Shown here: in pieces, positions 44,912 through 53,739 of the stretch
Layout of the letters: each line of letters starts with the position of its first letter
How positions within the stretch are numbered: position 1 is the first letter of the stretch
NCBI RefSeq assembly: GCF_000518265.1
Contig: NZ_JADG01000004.1
Coordinates: 558,001-622,000, forward strand
DNA length: 64,000 nt
DNA from: Actinomadura oligospora ATCC 43269
Lineage (GTDB): Bacteria; Actinomycetota; Actinomycetes; Streptosporangiales; Streptosporangiaceae
Reading direction: 5' to 3'
Translations under genes and position numbers: made by a program
The notes under the pieces: model-generated
Databases searched by the model: none
What the model was told of the DNA's origin: nothing
Seen by the model: only the letters and a program-made list of their open reading frames with translations

Positions 44912-46564
44912 GTGGGACCGACCGCGCACCGGGGCGGCCCGGACCGTCCGCCACGACGCGGGTCGGCGGGACGCGCGTCCGCGAGCGGATCACGGACGGG
45001 GCGTTCCGGAGGCGGCGCGCCGCCGCGGGGACGTCCGGACGCGCCCCGGAGGCGTCCACCGGACCGTCGCCGCCAGACCCCGCGGGAACGGGCGCTGAGG
45101 ACGGCGGGGAACGTGGCGTACGCCGTCGCGTGCGCCGCCGCCGCCGTGATCCTACTGGCGGGCGGAGTGTCCTACTTTGTCCTGAACGGCCTGCGCGGGC
45201 TCGGCTCGTCGCACGCGATCGGGAACGGCCCGAAGTCCACCGACGGCGCGACGAACATCCTGCTCATCGGGCTCGACTCGCGGAAGGACCAGAACGGCGA
45301 CCCGCTCCCGAAGGCCGTCCTGAGGCAGCTGCACGCGGGGAGCGCGCGCGGCGTGAACGAGGAGGGCGTGGGCGGCTACAACACCAACACCCTGATCCTG
45401 CTGCACGTCCCGGACGACGGCGGCAGGGCGACCGCGTTCTCCATCCCGCGCGACGACTACGTCGAGTACGCCGACGCGGTCGGGCCGCAGCAGCGCGGCA
45501 AGATCAAGGAGGCGTACGGCGTCACCAAGGCGTTCACCGAGGAGAAGCTCCAGGCCAGGGGCGAGACCGGGAGGCACCGGCTGGAGCACGACGGGCGCGA
45601 GGCGGCGCGGAAGGCCACGATCTCGACCGTCCGGCGGCTGGTCGGCGTCCCGATCGACCACTTCGCCGAGGTCAACCTCGCCGGGTTCTACGACCTCGCC
45701 ACCACGCTCGGCGGCGTGGACGTCTGCCTCAAGCACCCCGTCCGGGACCACTACTCCGGCGCGGACTTCCCCGCCGGACGGCAGCACCTGAACGGCTCGG
45801 AGGCGCTGGCGTTCGTCCGGCAGCGCCACGGCCTCGCCAACGGCGACCTCGACCGGACGCACCGCCAGCAGGCGTTCCTCGCGGCGGTCGCGCACAAGCT
45901 CAAGCAGGACGGGATCTTCGGCGACCTCGGCCGCATGCGGGGCCTGTACAAGGTGGCCCAGAAGGACGTCGTCATCGACTCCGGCTGGGACGTCCTCGCC
46001 TTCGCGCAGCAGGCCAAGAGCCTGACCGGCGGGAACGTCGAGTTCCACACGCTGCCGATCGAGGGCTTCGACACCATCAACCAGCAGTCGGTCAACCTGG
46101 TGAACCCCGGGAAGATCCGCGCGATGGTGCACGACACGCTCGACCCGCCGAAGCACACCCCGGTCCCGGCCGCGAGCGACGTCGGCGGCGCCGCGAAGGC
46201 GACCGTGGACGTGCTGAACGGCGGCGCTCGCGCCGGGCTGGCCGCCCAGGTCGCGGGCGCGCTGTCCCAGGACGGCTACACGACCGGGCAGGTCGGGAAC
46301 GCCGCCCCGCGTGCGCGCACGAGCGTCCGGTACGGCGGGTCGTCGCGGGCCGCAGGCAAGAAGATCGCGCGGATGTTCGGGGTGAAGGCCGTCGCCGACC
46401 CGTCGCTCCCGGCGGGGACGGTGCGGATCGTCCTCGGACCCGCGGCCGACGTGCCGTCCGTGACGTCGTCGGGCGAGCACCGGCCCGCGCCGGCCGCGAC
46501 GCTGCCGACGACCGGTGCGCAGGGCGGCGCGGTCCAGGGCGGCGGAATCCCCTGCGTCGACTGA
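44912..46564 (+). CDS. LytR-CpsA-Psr (LCP) family protein
   Basis: 550 residues. A 65-residue Arg/Pro/Gly-rich cytoplasmic tail precedes one transmembrane helix (VAYAVACAAAAVILLAGGVSYFVL). The LCP domain follows: NILLIGLDSRKD near residue 110, NTNTLILLHVP, FSIPRDDYV with the conserved Arg, and HFAEVNLAGFYDLATTLGGVDVCL, then HLNGSEALAFVRQRHGLANGDLDRTHRQQAFL. LCP enzymes attach teichoic acids, arabinogalactan or capsule polymers to peptidoglycan outside the membrane. A C-terminal LytR_C-like domain (KATVDVLNGGARAGLAAQVAGALSQDGYTTGQV) completes it. GTG 44912 follows GGGAGGGGAACA. Confidence 0.92.
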   Translation: MGPTAHRGGPDRPPRRGSAGRASASGSRTGRSGGGAPPRGRPDAPRRRPPDRRRQTPRERALRTAGNVAYAVACAAAAVILLAGGVSYFVLNGLRGLGSSHAIGNGPKSTDGATNILLIGLDSRKDQNGDPLPKAVLRQLHAGSARGVNEEGVGGYNTNTLILLHVPDDGGRATAFSIPRDDYVEYADAVGPQQRGKIKEAYGVTKAFTEEKLQARGETGRHRLEHDGREAARKATISTVRRLVGVPIDHFAEVNLAGFYDLATTLGGVDVCLKHPVRDHYSGADFPAGRQHLNGSEALAFVRQRHGLANGDLDRTHRQQAFLAAVAHKLKQDGIFGDLGRMRGLYKVAQKDVVIDSGWDVLAFAQQAKSLTGGNVEFHTLPIEGFDTINQQSVNLVNPGKIRAMVHDTLDPPKHTPVPAASDVGGAAKATVDVLNGGARAGLAAQVAGALSQDGYTTGQVGNAAPRARTSVRYGGSSRAAGKKIARMFGVKAVADPSLPAGTVRIVLGPAADVPSVTSSGEHRPAPAATLPTTGAQGGAVQGGGIPCVD

Positions 46565-46632
46565 CACCGTGCCGAGCGCGGGCCCGCGCTTGACCCCGCC
46601 GTTGCCCACGGCACTGGCCAACAGGCCCTGAC

Positions 46633-47400
46633 ATGCGAGAACGTGGACGGATGGACGACGAGGCAGCTCCGGACTTCCCGCGCGCCTGGATCGAGTTCGC
46701 CGACCCGGCGGACGCCGAGCAGGTGTTCCGCTGCGACCTGACCTGGCTGACGTCCCGCTGGAACTGCCTGTTCACCGGCGGGTGCCAGGGCATCGTCGCG
46801 GGGCGCGCCAGCGACGGCTGCTGCTCCCTCGGCGCGCACTTCAGCGACGAGGACGACGAGAAGCGCGTCGCGGAGCACGCCGCGCGGCTCACCCCGGAGG
46901 CGTGGCAGTTCCACCGCACCGGGACGCGCGACGGGTTCACGGCGTCCACGCCGGGCGGCGGACGGCGCACCCGCGTCGTCCAGGGCGCGTGCGTCTTCCT
47001 GAACCGGCCGGGGTTCGAGGGCGGGGTGGGGTGCGCGCTCCACGCGCAGGCCGTCCGGGACGGCCGCGAACCACTGGAGTACAAGCCCGACGTGTGCTGG
47101 CAGCTGCCCATCCGGCGCACCTTCGACTGGCGGGACCGTCCGGACGGCACCCGCGTCCTCGTCGTGTCGATCACCGAGTACGAGCGGGGCACGTGGGGAT
47201 CGGGCGGGCACGACCTGCACTGGTGGTGCACGAGCGCGCGGTCGGCGCACCACGCCGCCGACCCGCTGTACGTGACCTACCGTCCCGAGCTGGTGGAGCT
47301 CATGGGCGAACCGGCGTACAAGGTGCTGGTCGACATGTGCGAGAACCGCCTCGCCGCGCCCCTCCCCCTCGCCCCGCACCCCGCCGACCCCGCGACCTAG
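46633..47400 (+). CDS. Cys-rich conserved protein of unknown function
   Basis: 255 residues, cytoplasmic by sequence. Cysteines are placed as [39 protein letters not shown] in segments near residues 33-72, then [25 protein letters not shown] and MCEN further on. The CxxxxCC arrangement recalls the metal-chelating YkgJ/UPF0153 style, so an iron-sulfur or zinc site is plausible. Arg-Arg-Thr-Phe-Asp-Trp and the HHWW-like HDLHWWC string are conserved in similar actinobacterial proteins I have seen without function. ATG 46633 and ATG 46651 are both possible starts; neither has a good ribosome site. Confidence 0.7.
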   Translation: MRERGRMDDEAAPDFPRAWIEFADPADAEQVFRCDLTWLTSRWNCLFTGGCQGIVAGRASDGCCSLGAHFSDEDDEKRVAEHAARLTPEAWQFHRTGTRDGFTASTPGGGRRTRVVQGACVFLNRPGFEGGVGCALHAQAVRDGREPLEYKPDVCWQLPIRRTFDWRDRPDGTRVLVVSITEYERGTWGSGGHDLHWWCTSARSAHHAADPLYVTYRPELVELMGEPAYKVLVDMCENRLAAPLPLAPHPADPAT

Positions 47401-47417
47401 GACTGGCCGACGGCGGC

Positions 47418-48533
47418 CTAGGGCTGGACGACGGCGCGTCCGCGCAGGTCGCCCTTGTCGAGCCGGGCGTACGCCTCCTCGACGCGGTCGAGCGGGAACA
47501 CCTCCACGTCGTTGCGCACGACGCCGCGTTCCGCGAGCGCGACGACCTCGTGGACGTCGGCGATGCTGGACCCCTGGAAGGTGAACACCTCGCCGTCGCG
47601 CGGCAGCCCGCCGAACCACGGCGCGCGCAGCCTCCCGCCGGACGCCCCGACCAGCCCGAACGCCCCGGCCGGGCGGACCATCGCGACCCCGGCCGCGATC
47701 GTGACGTCCACGCCGACGAAGTCGAGGACCGCGTCCGCGCCCCGGCCGCCGGTCAGCTCCGCGATCCGCGCGGCGGTGGCGTCGTCCACGCCGGGGACCG
47801 CGTCGTCCGCGCCGAGCTCGCGGGCGAGATCCAGGCGGGCCGGGTTCGCGTCGACCGCGACGACCCGCGCGCCGCTCAGCGCCCGGAGGAACTGCACGGC
47901 GAACGCGCCGAGCCCGCCCGCGCCGATCACGACGGCCGTCCCGTCCGGGTGGACGCGCGGCAGCGCCCGCCGGACGGCGTGGAAGGCGGTCGCGCCCGCG
48001 TCGGTGAGCGGCCCCGCCGTCGCCGGGTCGAGCGAGCGCAGCGGAACCAGCGCGCGGACGCCGTCCACGAGGACGTACTCGGCGAGGCCGCCGTCCCTGC
48101 CGTACCCGCGCCCGGCGAGGCCCTCCGGGCACGAGGCGTCCAGGCCGCGGGCGCAGTACCAGCACGTCCCGCAGGACGACGGCGACACCAGCGCCACCGC
48201 GTCCCCCGGCCTCACGCCCCCACCGGTCGCACCCGCGCCGCCTCCGGCCGCCGCACCCGCGTCGGCCCCGGCCGTCGTGCCCGCGCCGTGTTCGGCCGTC
48301 ACGTCCGCGCCGAGTTCGACGACGTGGCCGGCGGTCTCGTGGCCGAGGGTGAAGGGCGTGCGCCAGCCGAGGGCCTCGCCGATCTCCGCGGGCATCCGCA
48401 TCATCGTGAAGTCCGAGTGGCAGAGCCCGCATCCGGTGACCCGCACGAGGACCTGCCCTGGTCCGGGGCGCGGGACGTCCACGTCGACCAGGCGCGGGGG
48501 CTCCTGCGGGCCGGTGGTCCGGAACGCCCTCAT
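47418..48533 (-). CDS. Zinc-dependent alcohol dehydrogenase (MDR family)
   Basis: 371 residues. The catalytic zinc site uses Cys in TGCGLCHSD near residue 37 and His in LGHETAG near 65; four structural-zinc cysteines are in SCGTCWYCARGLDASC near 120-135. The NAD(P) fold has VVIGAGGLGAFAVQFL near 200 and VVAVDANPARLDLARELGAD near 225. A 25-residue Ala/Gly-rich insertion follows position 80, which is unusual for the family and looks like a low-complexity expansion in a surface loop. The enzyme oxidises an alcohol or reduces an aldehyde; substrate not known. Convergent with the Cys-rich gene, 17 bp apart. Confidence 0.9.
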   Translation of the reverse strand: MRAFRTTGPQEPPRLVDVDVPRPGPGQVLVRVTGCGLCHSDFTMMRMPAEIGEALGWRTPFTLGHETAGHVVELGADVTAEHGAGTTAGADAGAAAGGGAGATGGGVRPGDAVALVSPSSCGTCWYCARGLDASCPEGLAGRGYGRDGGLAEYVLVDGVRALVPLRSLDPATAGPLTDAGATAFHAVRRALPRVHPDGTAVVIGAGGLGAFAVQFLRALSGARVVAVDANPARLDLARELGADDAVPGVDDATAARIAELTGGRGADAVLDFVGVDVTIAAGVAMVRPAGAFGLVGASGGRLRAPWFGGLPRDGEVFTFQGSSIADVHEVVALAERGVVRNDVEVFPLDRVEEAYARLDKGDLRGRAVVQP

Positions 48534-48586
48534 CGGTCCCTCCCGGGGTGCGGCAGGCGGCCCAGCCTAGCGCTCGCTCGGGCGCG

Positions 48587-48886
48587 TCAGCACTCGGCGC
48601 AGGCCGGGCAGGGCGCCTCCGTCATGGTCGCGGGTCTTCCGCCGCGCACGTCCCCGCCGAGGCTGATGACGCGCCCGACGCCGAGGCAGGCCCGGCATCC
48701 GGGCATGATCTCCGCGCCGAGTTGGTCCCACACCGGGGTGTAGGCGCGTCTGGGGGCCGGTGGCCGCCCGCCGCCGTTCTCGTTGATGCGTCCGAAACCC
48801 CGACAGAAGAAGCAGGCGAGCCGGAACGGCCCGAGACGCTGTTCCCCGCCCCCGTCGCAGGCGGGACAGTCCTTCCGGTCATTCAC
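48587..48886 (-). CDS. Small protein with DnaJ-type zinc-finger motifs
   Basis: 99 residues with four CxxC pairs: CPACDGGGE, CFFCRGFG, CRACLGVG and CPAC near the C-terminus. The CxxCxGxG spacing matches the two zinc centres of the DnaJ Cys-rich domain, but there is no J-domain. Stand-alone Cys-rich proteins of this type bind zinc and may act as small chaperone- or nucleic-acid-binding factors. GTG 48886 is chosen because it begins immediately before the first motif. ATG 48934 would add MVIFGSRNGLPGQVQG and has only a distant ribosome site. Confidence 0.65.
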   Translation of the reverse strand: MNDRKDCPACDGGGEQRLGPFRLACFFCRGFGRINENGGGRPPAPRRAYTPVWDQLGAEIMPGCRACLGVGRVISLGGDVRGGRPATMTEAPCPACAEC

Positions 48887-49034
48887 ACCCTGCACTTGCC
48901 CCGGTAATCCGTTGCGGGAACCGAAAATGACCATGGATGGGGAAACCCCTCTGCGTCGGTAGGGTCCCCTATCCCCCGCCCGGTCTCGCGTGGGGCCGTG
49001 AAGGGCCCGCGTCCGGCCCCTAGGCTCGGCGGTC

Positions 49035-49331
49035 ATGTGGGAGCAGCTCGCACGACTGCACGACGAGTACCTCGCCGGGATTCCCGAGCAGACCCTCATC
49101 ATGAAGATCGCGGAGGAGTTCGGCGAGGCCGTCCAGGCGTACATCGGCGTGACCGGCCAGAACCCCCGCAAGGGCGTGCACGGCAGCCGCGACGACGTCC
49201 GGCGGGAACTGGCGGACGTGCTGGTCACCGCCGGAATCGCGCTGATCGCGATGTCGGACGGCGACGCCGCCGAGGCACGCGCCGCCCTGGACGAACGCCT
49301 CGCCGCGGTCACCTCGCGCGCCGGCCTCTAG
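49035..49331 (+). CDS. MazG-like nucleotide pyrophosphohydrolase
   Basis: 98 residues forming a single MazG-like helical domain. The metal-binding acidic pairs are EEFGEAVQAYIG (residues 26-37) and RRELADVLVTAG (57-68), fitting the EExxE...ExxD pattern of all-alpha NTP pyrophosphatases. Enzymes of this fold hydrolyse NTPs or modified dNTPs to the monophosphate, clearing non-canonical nucleotides. TAGGCT (49021-49026) ends 8 nt before the ATG and no ribosome site is seen, so a leaderless message is likely. No obvious operon partner. Confidence 0.85.
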   Translation: MWEQLARLHDEYLAGIPEQTLIMKIAEEFGEAVQAYIGVTGQNPRKGVHGSRDDVRRELADVLVTAGIALIAMSDGDAAEARAALDERLAAVTSRAGL

Positions 49332-49449
49332 CCCCGAGCGCGGCAATTTCCGGTTCTCGACCCGACGCCACTGTGACACAGGACACCTTCCATACACCTA
49401 CCCCCTATGGGTATTGTCCTCGGCAGTCATCCGAGCTGAGGAGCATGCA

Positions 49450-50625
49450 GTGGGTAATCAGGAGCGCATCGTCGTGGTCGGCGCGTCGCTGGCGGGGCTG
49501 CGCGCCGCGGCGACCCTGCGCGAGGAGGGGTTCGCGGGCGCGCTCACCCTCGTCGGGACCGAGCCGCACCGCCCGTACAACCGGCCGCCGCTGTCCAAGA
49601 GCGTCCTGGAGGGCGACGACGACGTCAGCCTGCCCGGCTCCGAGGAGATCGACGCGGAGTGGCGGGGCGGGCGCAGCGCCGTCCGGCTCGACGCCGAGGC
49701 CCGGACCGTCACGCTGGACGACCGCGCGGAACTCCCCTACGACGGCCTGGTGATCGCCACGGGCGCCCGTCCGCGCCGCCTGCCCGAGGAGCAGATGGCC
49801 CTCGCGGGCGTGCACGTCCTCCGCACCATCGACCACGCGCTGGAGCTGCGGAAGGCCCTCGCCGACGTCCAGGGACGCGTCGTCGTCATCGGCGGCGGGT
49901 TCATCGGCGGCGAGGTCGCCTCGACCATCCGCGCGGCGGGCCACGAGGTCACCATCGTGGACGCCGCCGAGCCGATGGTCCGCGTCCTCGGCCGGACGGT
50001 CGGCTCCTGGCTCGCGGACCACCACCGCGCCAACGGCGTCGAGCTCGTCACCAACACCCGCGTCGCCGAGCTGGTCGGCGAGGCGGGCCGCGTCACCGGC
50101 GTCCGGCTGGACGACTCCCGGGTCGTCGCGGCCGACCTGGTCGTGGTCGGGGCGGGCGTCGCGCCGAACACCGAGTGGCTCGAGGGCAGCGGCCTCCACG
50201 TGGACGACGGCGTCCTGACCGACTCCCGCCTGTTCGCGATCGGCCACGGCGACATCGTCGCCGCCGGGGACGTGGCGCGCTGGCCGCACGCCACGTTCGG
50301 GCACGAGACCGTCCGGATCGAGCACTGGTCGAACGCCAACGAGCAGGGCGCCGCCGCCGCGCGGAACCTGCTGCGCGGCCCGTCCGAGGCCGTCCCGTTC
50401 GGCCAGGTCCCGGCGCTCGGCACCCGCGTCCACGGCACCCGCCTCCAGTACGCGGGCCTCCCCCACCTCGCGGACGCGAGCACCGTCGTCACCGGCTCCC
50501 CCGAGGACGGCAAGTTCTCCGTCGCCTTCACCCGCGGCGACGTCCTCGTGGGCGCGGCCACGGTGAACTTCCCCAAGGAGCTGACCCGCCTCCGCAAGGC
50601 CATCGAGGCGGGCGAGTCCCTCTGA
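49450..50625 (+). CDS. FAD-dependent ferredoxin reductase-type oxidoreductase
   Basis: 391 residues of the rubredoxin/ferredoxin-NAD reductase class that feeds electrons to cytochromes P450 and dioxygenases. FAD-binding IVVVGASLAGLRAAATL opens the protein (GxSxxG in place of GxGxxG), PYNRPPLSK near 45 is the family signature, VIATGARPRRLP near 105, the NAD loop VVVIGGGFIGGEVASTIR near 145 and the second FAD segment DIVAAGDVARWP near 270. The C-terminal 75 residues are the reductase C domain. GTG 49450 has GAGGAG upstream. No ferredoxin or P450 gene is adjacent, so partners lie elsewhere. Confidence 0.92.
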   Translation: MGNQERIVVVGASLAGLRAAATLREEGFAGALTLVGTEPHRPYNRPPLSKSVLEGDDDVSLPGSEEIDAEWRGGRSAVRLDAEARTVTLDDRAELPYDGLVIATGARPRRLPEEQMALAGVHVLRTIDHALELRKALADVQGRVVVIGGGFIGGEVASTIRAAGHEVTIVDAAEPMVRVLGRTVGSWLADHHRANGVELVTNTRVAELVGEAGRVTGVRLDDSRVVAADLVVVGAGVAPNTEWLEGSGLHVDDGVLTDSRLFAIGHGDIVAAGDVARWPHATFGHETVRIEHWSNANEQGAAAARNLLRGPSEAVPFGQVPALGTRVHGTRLQYAGLPHLADASTVVTGSPEDGKFSVAFTRGDVLVGAATVNFPKELTRLRKAIEAGESL

Positions 50626-50644
50626 CCGCCACACCCGGACACGG

Positions 50645-50677
50645 CGGCCAGACCGGGACAGCGGCCCGGTCTGGCCG
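50645..50677. terminator. Bidirectional hairpin between flavoprotein and MFS genes
   Basis: A perfect 13-bp stem CGGCCAGACCGGG / CCCGGTCTGGCCG with a 7-nt loop lies between two convergent genes. Confidence 0.88.
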
Positions 50678-50695
50678 TCGCCATGTCCGCCCTGG

Positions 50696-52204
50696 TCAGC
50701 GGCTCTCGGCGGCTTCGACCACCGCACGGGCGGGGGCCTCGGCCCGGACGGCGGCACGGCGGCGGGGCTCGGTGAGCATCACCGAGACGAGCACCGCTCC
50801 GAGCGCGCTGACGGCGGCGAGCCCCCAGAGGGTCAGGTGCAGGGCGTGGGTGAAGGCCGCCGCCAGCACGGCGCGGTCGCCGCCGCCCAGGTCCCCGGCG
50901 GCGACGCTCGCCGCCAGGTGGTGCGACGGGACGCGTGTCCCGACCAGGCTGACCAGGACGGCCCCGAAGACGGCGATGAAGATGGCCTCGCTGCCGAGGC
51001 GCATGGTGTTGAGGAACCCGGCGGCCATCCCCGCGCGGGCGGGCTCGACGATGCTCATCGCGAGCCCGTCGTTGATCCCGAAGGACAGTCCCGCGCCGAG
51101 CCCCACCAGGATCAGCGGCCCGGCGATGACCCACGTGGACGACCCGGGCTCGATCACGGTGAGCCAGGCGTCACCGGCGGCGAACATCAGCAGCGACGCG
51201 CCGATCAGCGCCCGCGCGGACGCGCCGCGCGTGACCAGCGCCCCCGCCACCGGCGGCGCGACCAGGACGGGCCCGGTGAGCAGCAGCATGACCGTCCCGG
51301 CGCGTCCGGCGGACATGCCGCCCGCGCCGACCAGGTACGTCGGCAGGTAGGTCAGCAGCGTCACGAACCCGAACGTCGTCACGACCGGGACGAGGCAGAG
51401 CGCGAGGAACCGCCGGTCGCGGACGAGCGTCAGGTCGAGCAGCGGCGACGCCTTCCGCGCCTGGAGCCTCGCGAAGAGGACCAGCAGGACCACGCCACCG
51501 GCGAGCAGCCCCAGCACGGCCGGGCCCGTCCACCCCCACTGCGGCCCCTGGACCGCGCCCAGCACCAGCGCGCCCAGCGCGGCGACGAACATCACCGCGC
51601 CCGTCACGTCCATCCGGGGACGCTCCGGCGCGCGCGACTCCGCCACGAACCCGACGCCGCACAGCGCCACGAGCAGGATCACCGCGTGCAGCCCGAAGGT
51701 CGCGCGCCAGCCGAGCCCGCCGACCAGCCACCCGGACAGCGTCGGACCGGCGGCGAGGCCGAGCCCCGCCGCGCTCCCCAGGGCCGCGAACGCCCGGGTG
51801 CGTGCCGCCCCGTCGAACGTGGTGGCCAGGATCGCGCCACCGCTGGCGAACACCCCGGCTCCACCGGCGCCCGCCACCGCGCGCGCCAGGTCCAGCGCCA
51901 CGATCCCGGGCGCGAACGCGGCGGCGACCGACCCGGCCGCGAACAGCGCCGCCCCCGTGGCGAACACCCTGCGCCGTCCCACAAGATCGGCCGTGGTGCC
52001 CGCGACCAGCAGGAACGCGGCGAACACGAGGTTGTAGGCGTTCATCACCCACTGCAGGGGCGCGCCGGAGGTGTCCAGCGCCGTCCCGATCCTGGGCAGC
52101 GCGACGGCCGCTCCCGAGATCGACATCGGCACCGTGGCGAACGCCGCGAGGACCACCACAAGGGTGATCACCGGACGGGACGGTCGGTTCGGACTACTGG
52201 CCAC
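50696..52204 (-). CDS. MFS drug exporter, DHA2 type
   Basis: 502 residues with 14 hydrophobic helices. LVVVLAAFATVPMSISGAAVALPRIGTAL and LQWVMNAYNLVFAAFLLVAGTTADLVGRRRVF are the start and motif A of the EmrB/QacA type; GPTLSGWLVGGLGWRATFGLHAV is motif C. The proposed GTG start at 52204 has GGAG seven bases upstream; longer frames from a TTG at 52273 would begin inside the operator. A complete -35/-10 promoter with an operator between lies upstream, and the divergent TetR gene supplies the likely repressor. It should expel a hydrophobic drug or metabolite. Confidence 0.88.
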   Translation of the reverse strand: MASSPNRPSRPVITLVVVLAAFATVPMSISGAAVALPRIGTALDTSGAPLQWVMNAYNLVFAAFLLVAGTTADLVGRRRVFATGAALFAAGSVAAAFAPGIVALDLARAVAGAGGAGVFASGGAILATTFDGAARTRAFAALGSAAGLGLAAGPTLSGWLVGGLGWRATFGLHAVILLVALCGVGFVAESRAPERPRMDVTGAVMFVAALGALVLGAVQGPQWGWTGPAVLGLLAGGVVLLVLFARLQARKASPLLDLTLVRDRRFLALCLVPVVTTFGFVTLLTYLPTYLVGAGGMSAGRAGTVMLLLTGPVLVAPPVAGALVTRGASARALIGASLLMFAAGDAWLTVIEPGSSTWVIAGPLILVGLGAGLSFGINDGLAMSIVEPARAGMAAGFLNTMRLGSEAIFIAVFGAVLVSLVGTRVPSHHLAASVAAGDLGGGDRAVLAAAFTHALHLTLWGLAAVSALGAVLVSVMLTEPRRRAAVRAEAPARAVVEAAESR

Positions 52205-52253
52205 AGACCCACTCCAAGCAGCTCCATCGGCGGCCCCTGTGGCCACCGAGGGG

Positions 52254-52283
52254 ATAGTGCCACTGAGTGGCAAAAGCTGTCAA
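52254..52283 (-). promoter_or_regulatory. Promoter of the MFS gene with embedded TetR operator
   Basis: On the minus strand TTGACA (52283-52278) and CACTAT (52259-52254) are 18 bp apart. Between and over them lies TGCCACT-C-AGTGGCA (plus-strand 52258-52272), a perfect 7-bp dyad with one central base. A bound TetR dimer would occlude RNA polymerase. Confidence 0.75.
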
Positions 52284-52333
52284 AGGGCGAAAGCCGTCCA
52301 AAGGCGAAAGCCTCCAGGTGGTACGCTGCTCGG

Positions 52334-53185
52334 GTGCCCCACGTCGCGACGAACACCACCCCCGCCGCCGTGTCAGACCCCGCGCCGAGGTCCTCCGAGA
52401 CCGCGCGGGAGTCGGAGACCGCTCGGGAACCGGAACCCGCGCGGGAGTCGGAGACCGCTCGGGAACCGGAACCCGCGCGGGAGTCGGAGACCGCTCGGGA
52501 ACCGGAACCCGCGCGGGAGTCGGAGACCGCTCGGGAACCGGAACCCGCGCGGGAGTCGGAGACCGCGCGGGACGAGCTCCGCGCCCTGCCGCTCCGGGAG
52601 CGCAAGAAGCTGCGCACCCGCCACGCGCTGGCCGAGACGGCGCTCCGGCTGTTCGTCGAGCGCGGCTACGACGCGACCACGCTGGACGACCTGTGCGACG
52701 AGGTGGAGGTGTCCAAGCGGACGTTCTTCCGCAACTACCCGTCCAAGGAGGACGTCGCCCTGGCCGCCGACAGCGACCTGTGGTCGGCCTACCTCGACGA
52801 CGTCACCGCCCTGGATCCCGAGGGCCCGCTCCTGGACGTCCTGCACGCGGCGCTGCACACGACGCTCGCCGCCATGGAACCCGACTGGGACCGCCGCTTC
52901 CTCGCCACCCGCGACCTCTGCGACACCGTCCCCGCGCTCCAGGCGCACAGCCTGCGCTACTGCCACGACACGACGCAGGCCCTCGTCGACCAGGTCAGCG
53001 CGCGCCGCGGCGTCGCCCCGGGCGACGTCCACCTCCGCCTGGCCGTCGAGATCGTCGTCTCCGTCTGGCGCACCGCCTCCCTCACCTGGACGGCCCGCAA
53101 GGGCCGGGGCGGCCGCACCGCCCTGACGGACCTGCTGACCGCCACCTTCGCCGAACTCCCCGCCTCCCTCACCTTCGCCCCCTGA
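52334..53185 (+). CDS. TetR-family regulator with expanded N-terminal repeat tail
   Basis: 283 residues. The HTH is at about 88-138 (LRTRHALAETALRLFVERGYDATTLDDLCDEVEVSKRTFFRNYPSKEDV), a standard TetR domain, and the helical effector half follows. The first 85 residues are abnormal: a tail in which the 12-residue unit ARESETAREPEP is repeated four times, encoded by identical 36-bp units. The tail is strongly charged, alternating Arg and Glu, and would form a helix or disordered arm in front of the DNA-binding domain. GTG 52334 follows TACGCT (52322-52327) by 6 nt, a leaderless arrangement. It probably represses the divergent MFS gene. Confidence 0.85.
   Translation: MPHVATNTTPAAVSDPAPRSSETARESETAREPEPARESETAREPEPARESETAREPEPARESETAREPEPARESETARDELRALPLRERKKLRTRHALAETALRLFVERGYDATTLDDLCDEVEVSKRTFFRNYPSKEDVALAADSDLWSAYLDDVTALDPEGPLLDVLHAALHTTLAAMEPDWDRRFLATRDLCDTVPALQAHSLRYCHDTTQALVDQVSARRGVAPGDVHLRLAVEIVVSVWRTASLTWTARKGRGGRTALTDLLTATFAELPASLTFAP
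52403..52567. repeat. 36-bp coding minisatellite in the TetR gene
   Basis: Four identical 36-bp units run from 52403 to 52546, followed by a partial fifth to about 52567. Each unit encodes ARESETAREPEP. Since 36 is a multiple of three, copy-number changes would lengthen or shorten the protein tail without a frameshift. Confidence 0.97.
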
Positions 53186-53338
53186 CGCATCCCCCTGGGT
53201 GTCCTCCCCCGGCGCTCAAGGGGGGTTAGGTCCACCCGAAGCGGCGGCCAGGGCCCCGTGCCGGGCGGGCCCTCGAATCGCAGGATGAGAGCAGAGGCCA
53301 CCGCACCGGCGGCGGCCGATCCCGCGAGGAGAGGCACC

Positions 53339-53695
53339 ATGGGCGTCACCGACCGTCAGACCCCGACCGAGCCGCCGACCACGCCGCCGACCGCGTCACC
53401 GAGCACGTCGTCGGCCGCGACCGGCGGGACTTCTCCGGGCCGTCCCGCTCCCGGCGCGGGGACCGTGTCCTGGCTGGGGCCGGACCGGCCCGTCCTGCGC
53501 CTGGCCACCGCCGCGTGGCTGGTCGTCAACATGGTGAACGTGACGATCTGGGCGGCCATGTGCGTGACCGGCCTGCGCTGGGAGAACCCGTGGTGGCTGT
53601 GGTCCTTCGCCCCTCCCGGCGCGGCCCTCGCCGCCCTCTGGTGGATCACCGACACCGTCCGCCGGGGCCGTCCGGACCGGGGAGGGCACGTCTGA
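53339..53695 (+). CDS. Small two-helix membrane protein
   Basis: 118 residues. The first 50 are Pro/Thr/Ser-rich (TPTEPPTTPPTASPSTSS) and probably cytoplasmic or disordered. Two transmembrane helices follow: VLRLATAAWLVVNMVNVTIWAAMCVTG and WWLWSFAPPGAALAALWWI, joined by a short WENP turn, similar to the 2TM domain found in many actinobacterial proteins. ATG 53339 has GAGGAGAGG upstream. It lies 45 bp before the GntR gene on the same strand. Function unknown. Confidence 0.7.
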   Translation: MGVTDRQTPTEPPTTPPTASPSTSSAATGGTSPGRPAPGAGTVSWLGPDRPVLRLATAAWLVVNMVNVTIWAAMCVTGLRWENPWWLWSFAPPGAALAALWWITDTVRRGRPDRGGHV

Positions 53696-53739
53696 TATAT
53701 GAAGTACGGAAATCGTCGACGGTTCGGGTGTGTGTGCTC

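Noticed and set aside
52373..53032. Minus-strand frame with RLPRGFRFPSGL repeats opposite the TetR minisatellite
   Set aside because: The repeats are only the complement of the 36-bp units, and the TetR HTH on the plus strand is unmistakable.
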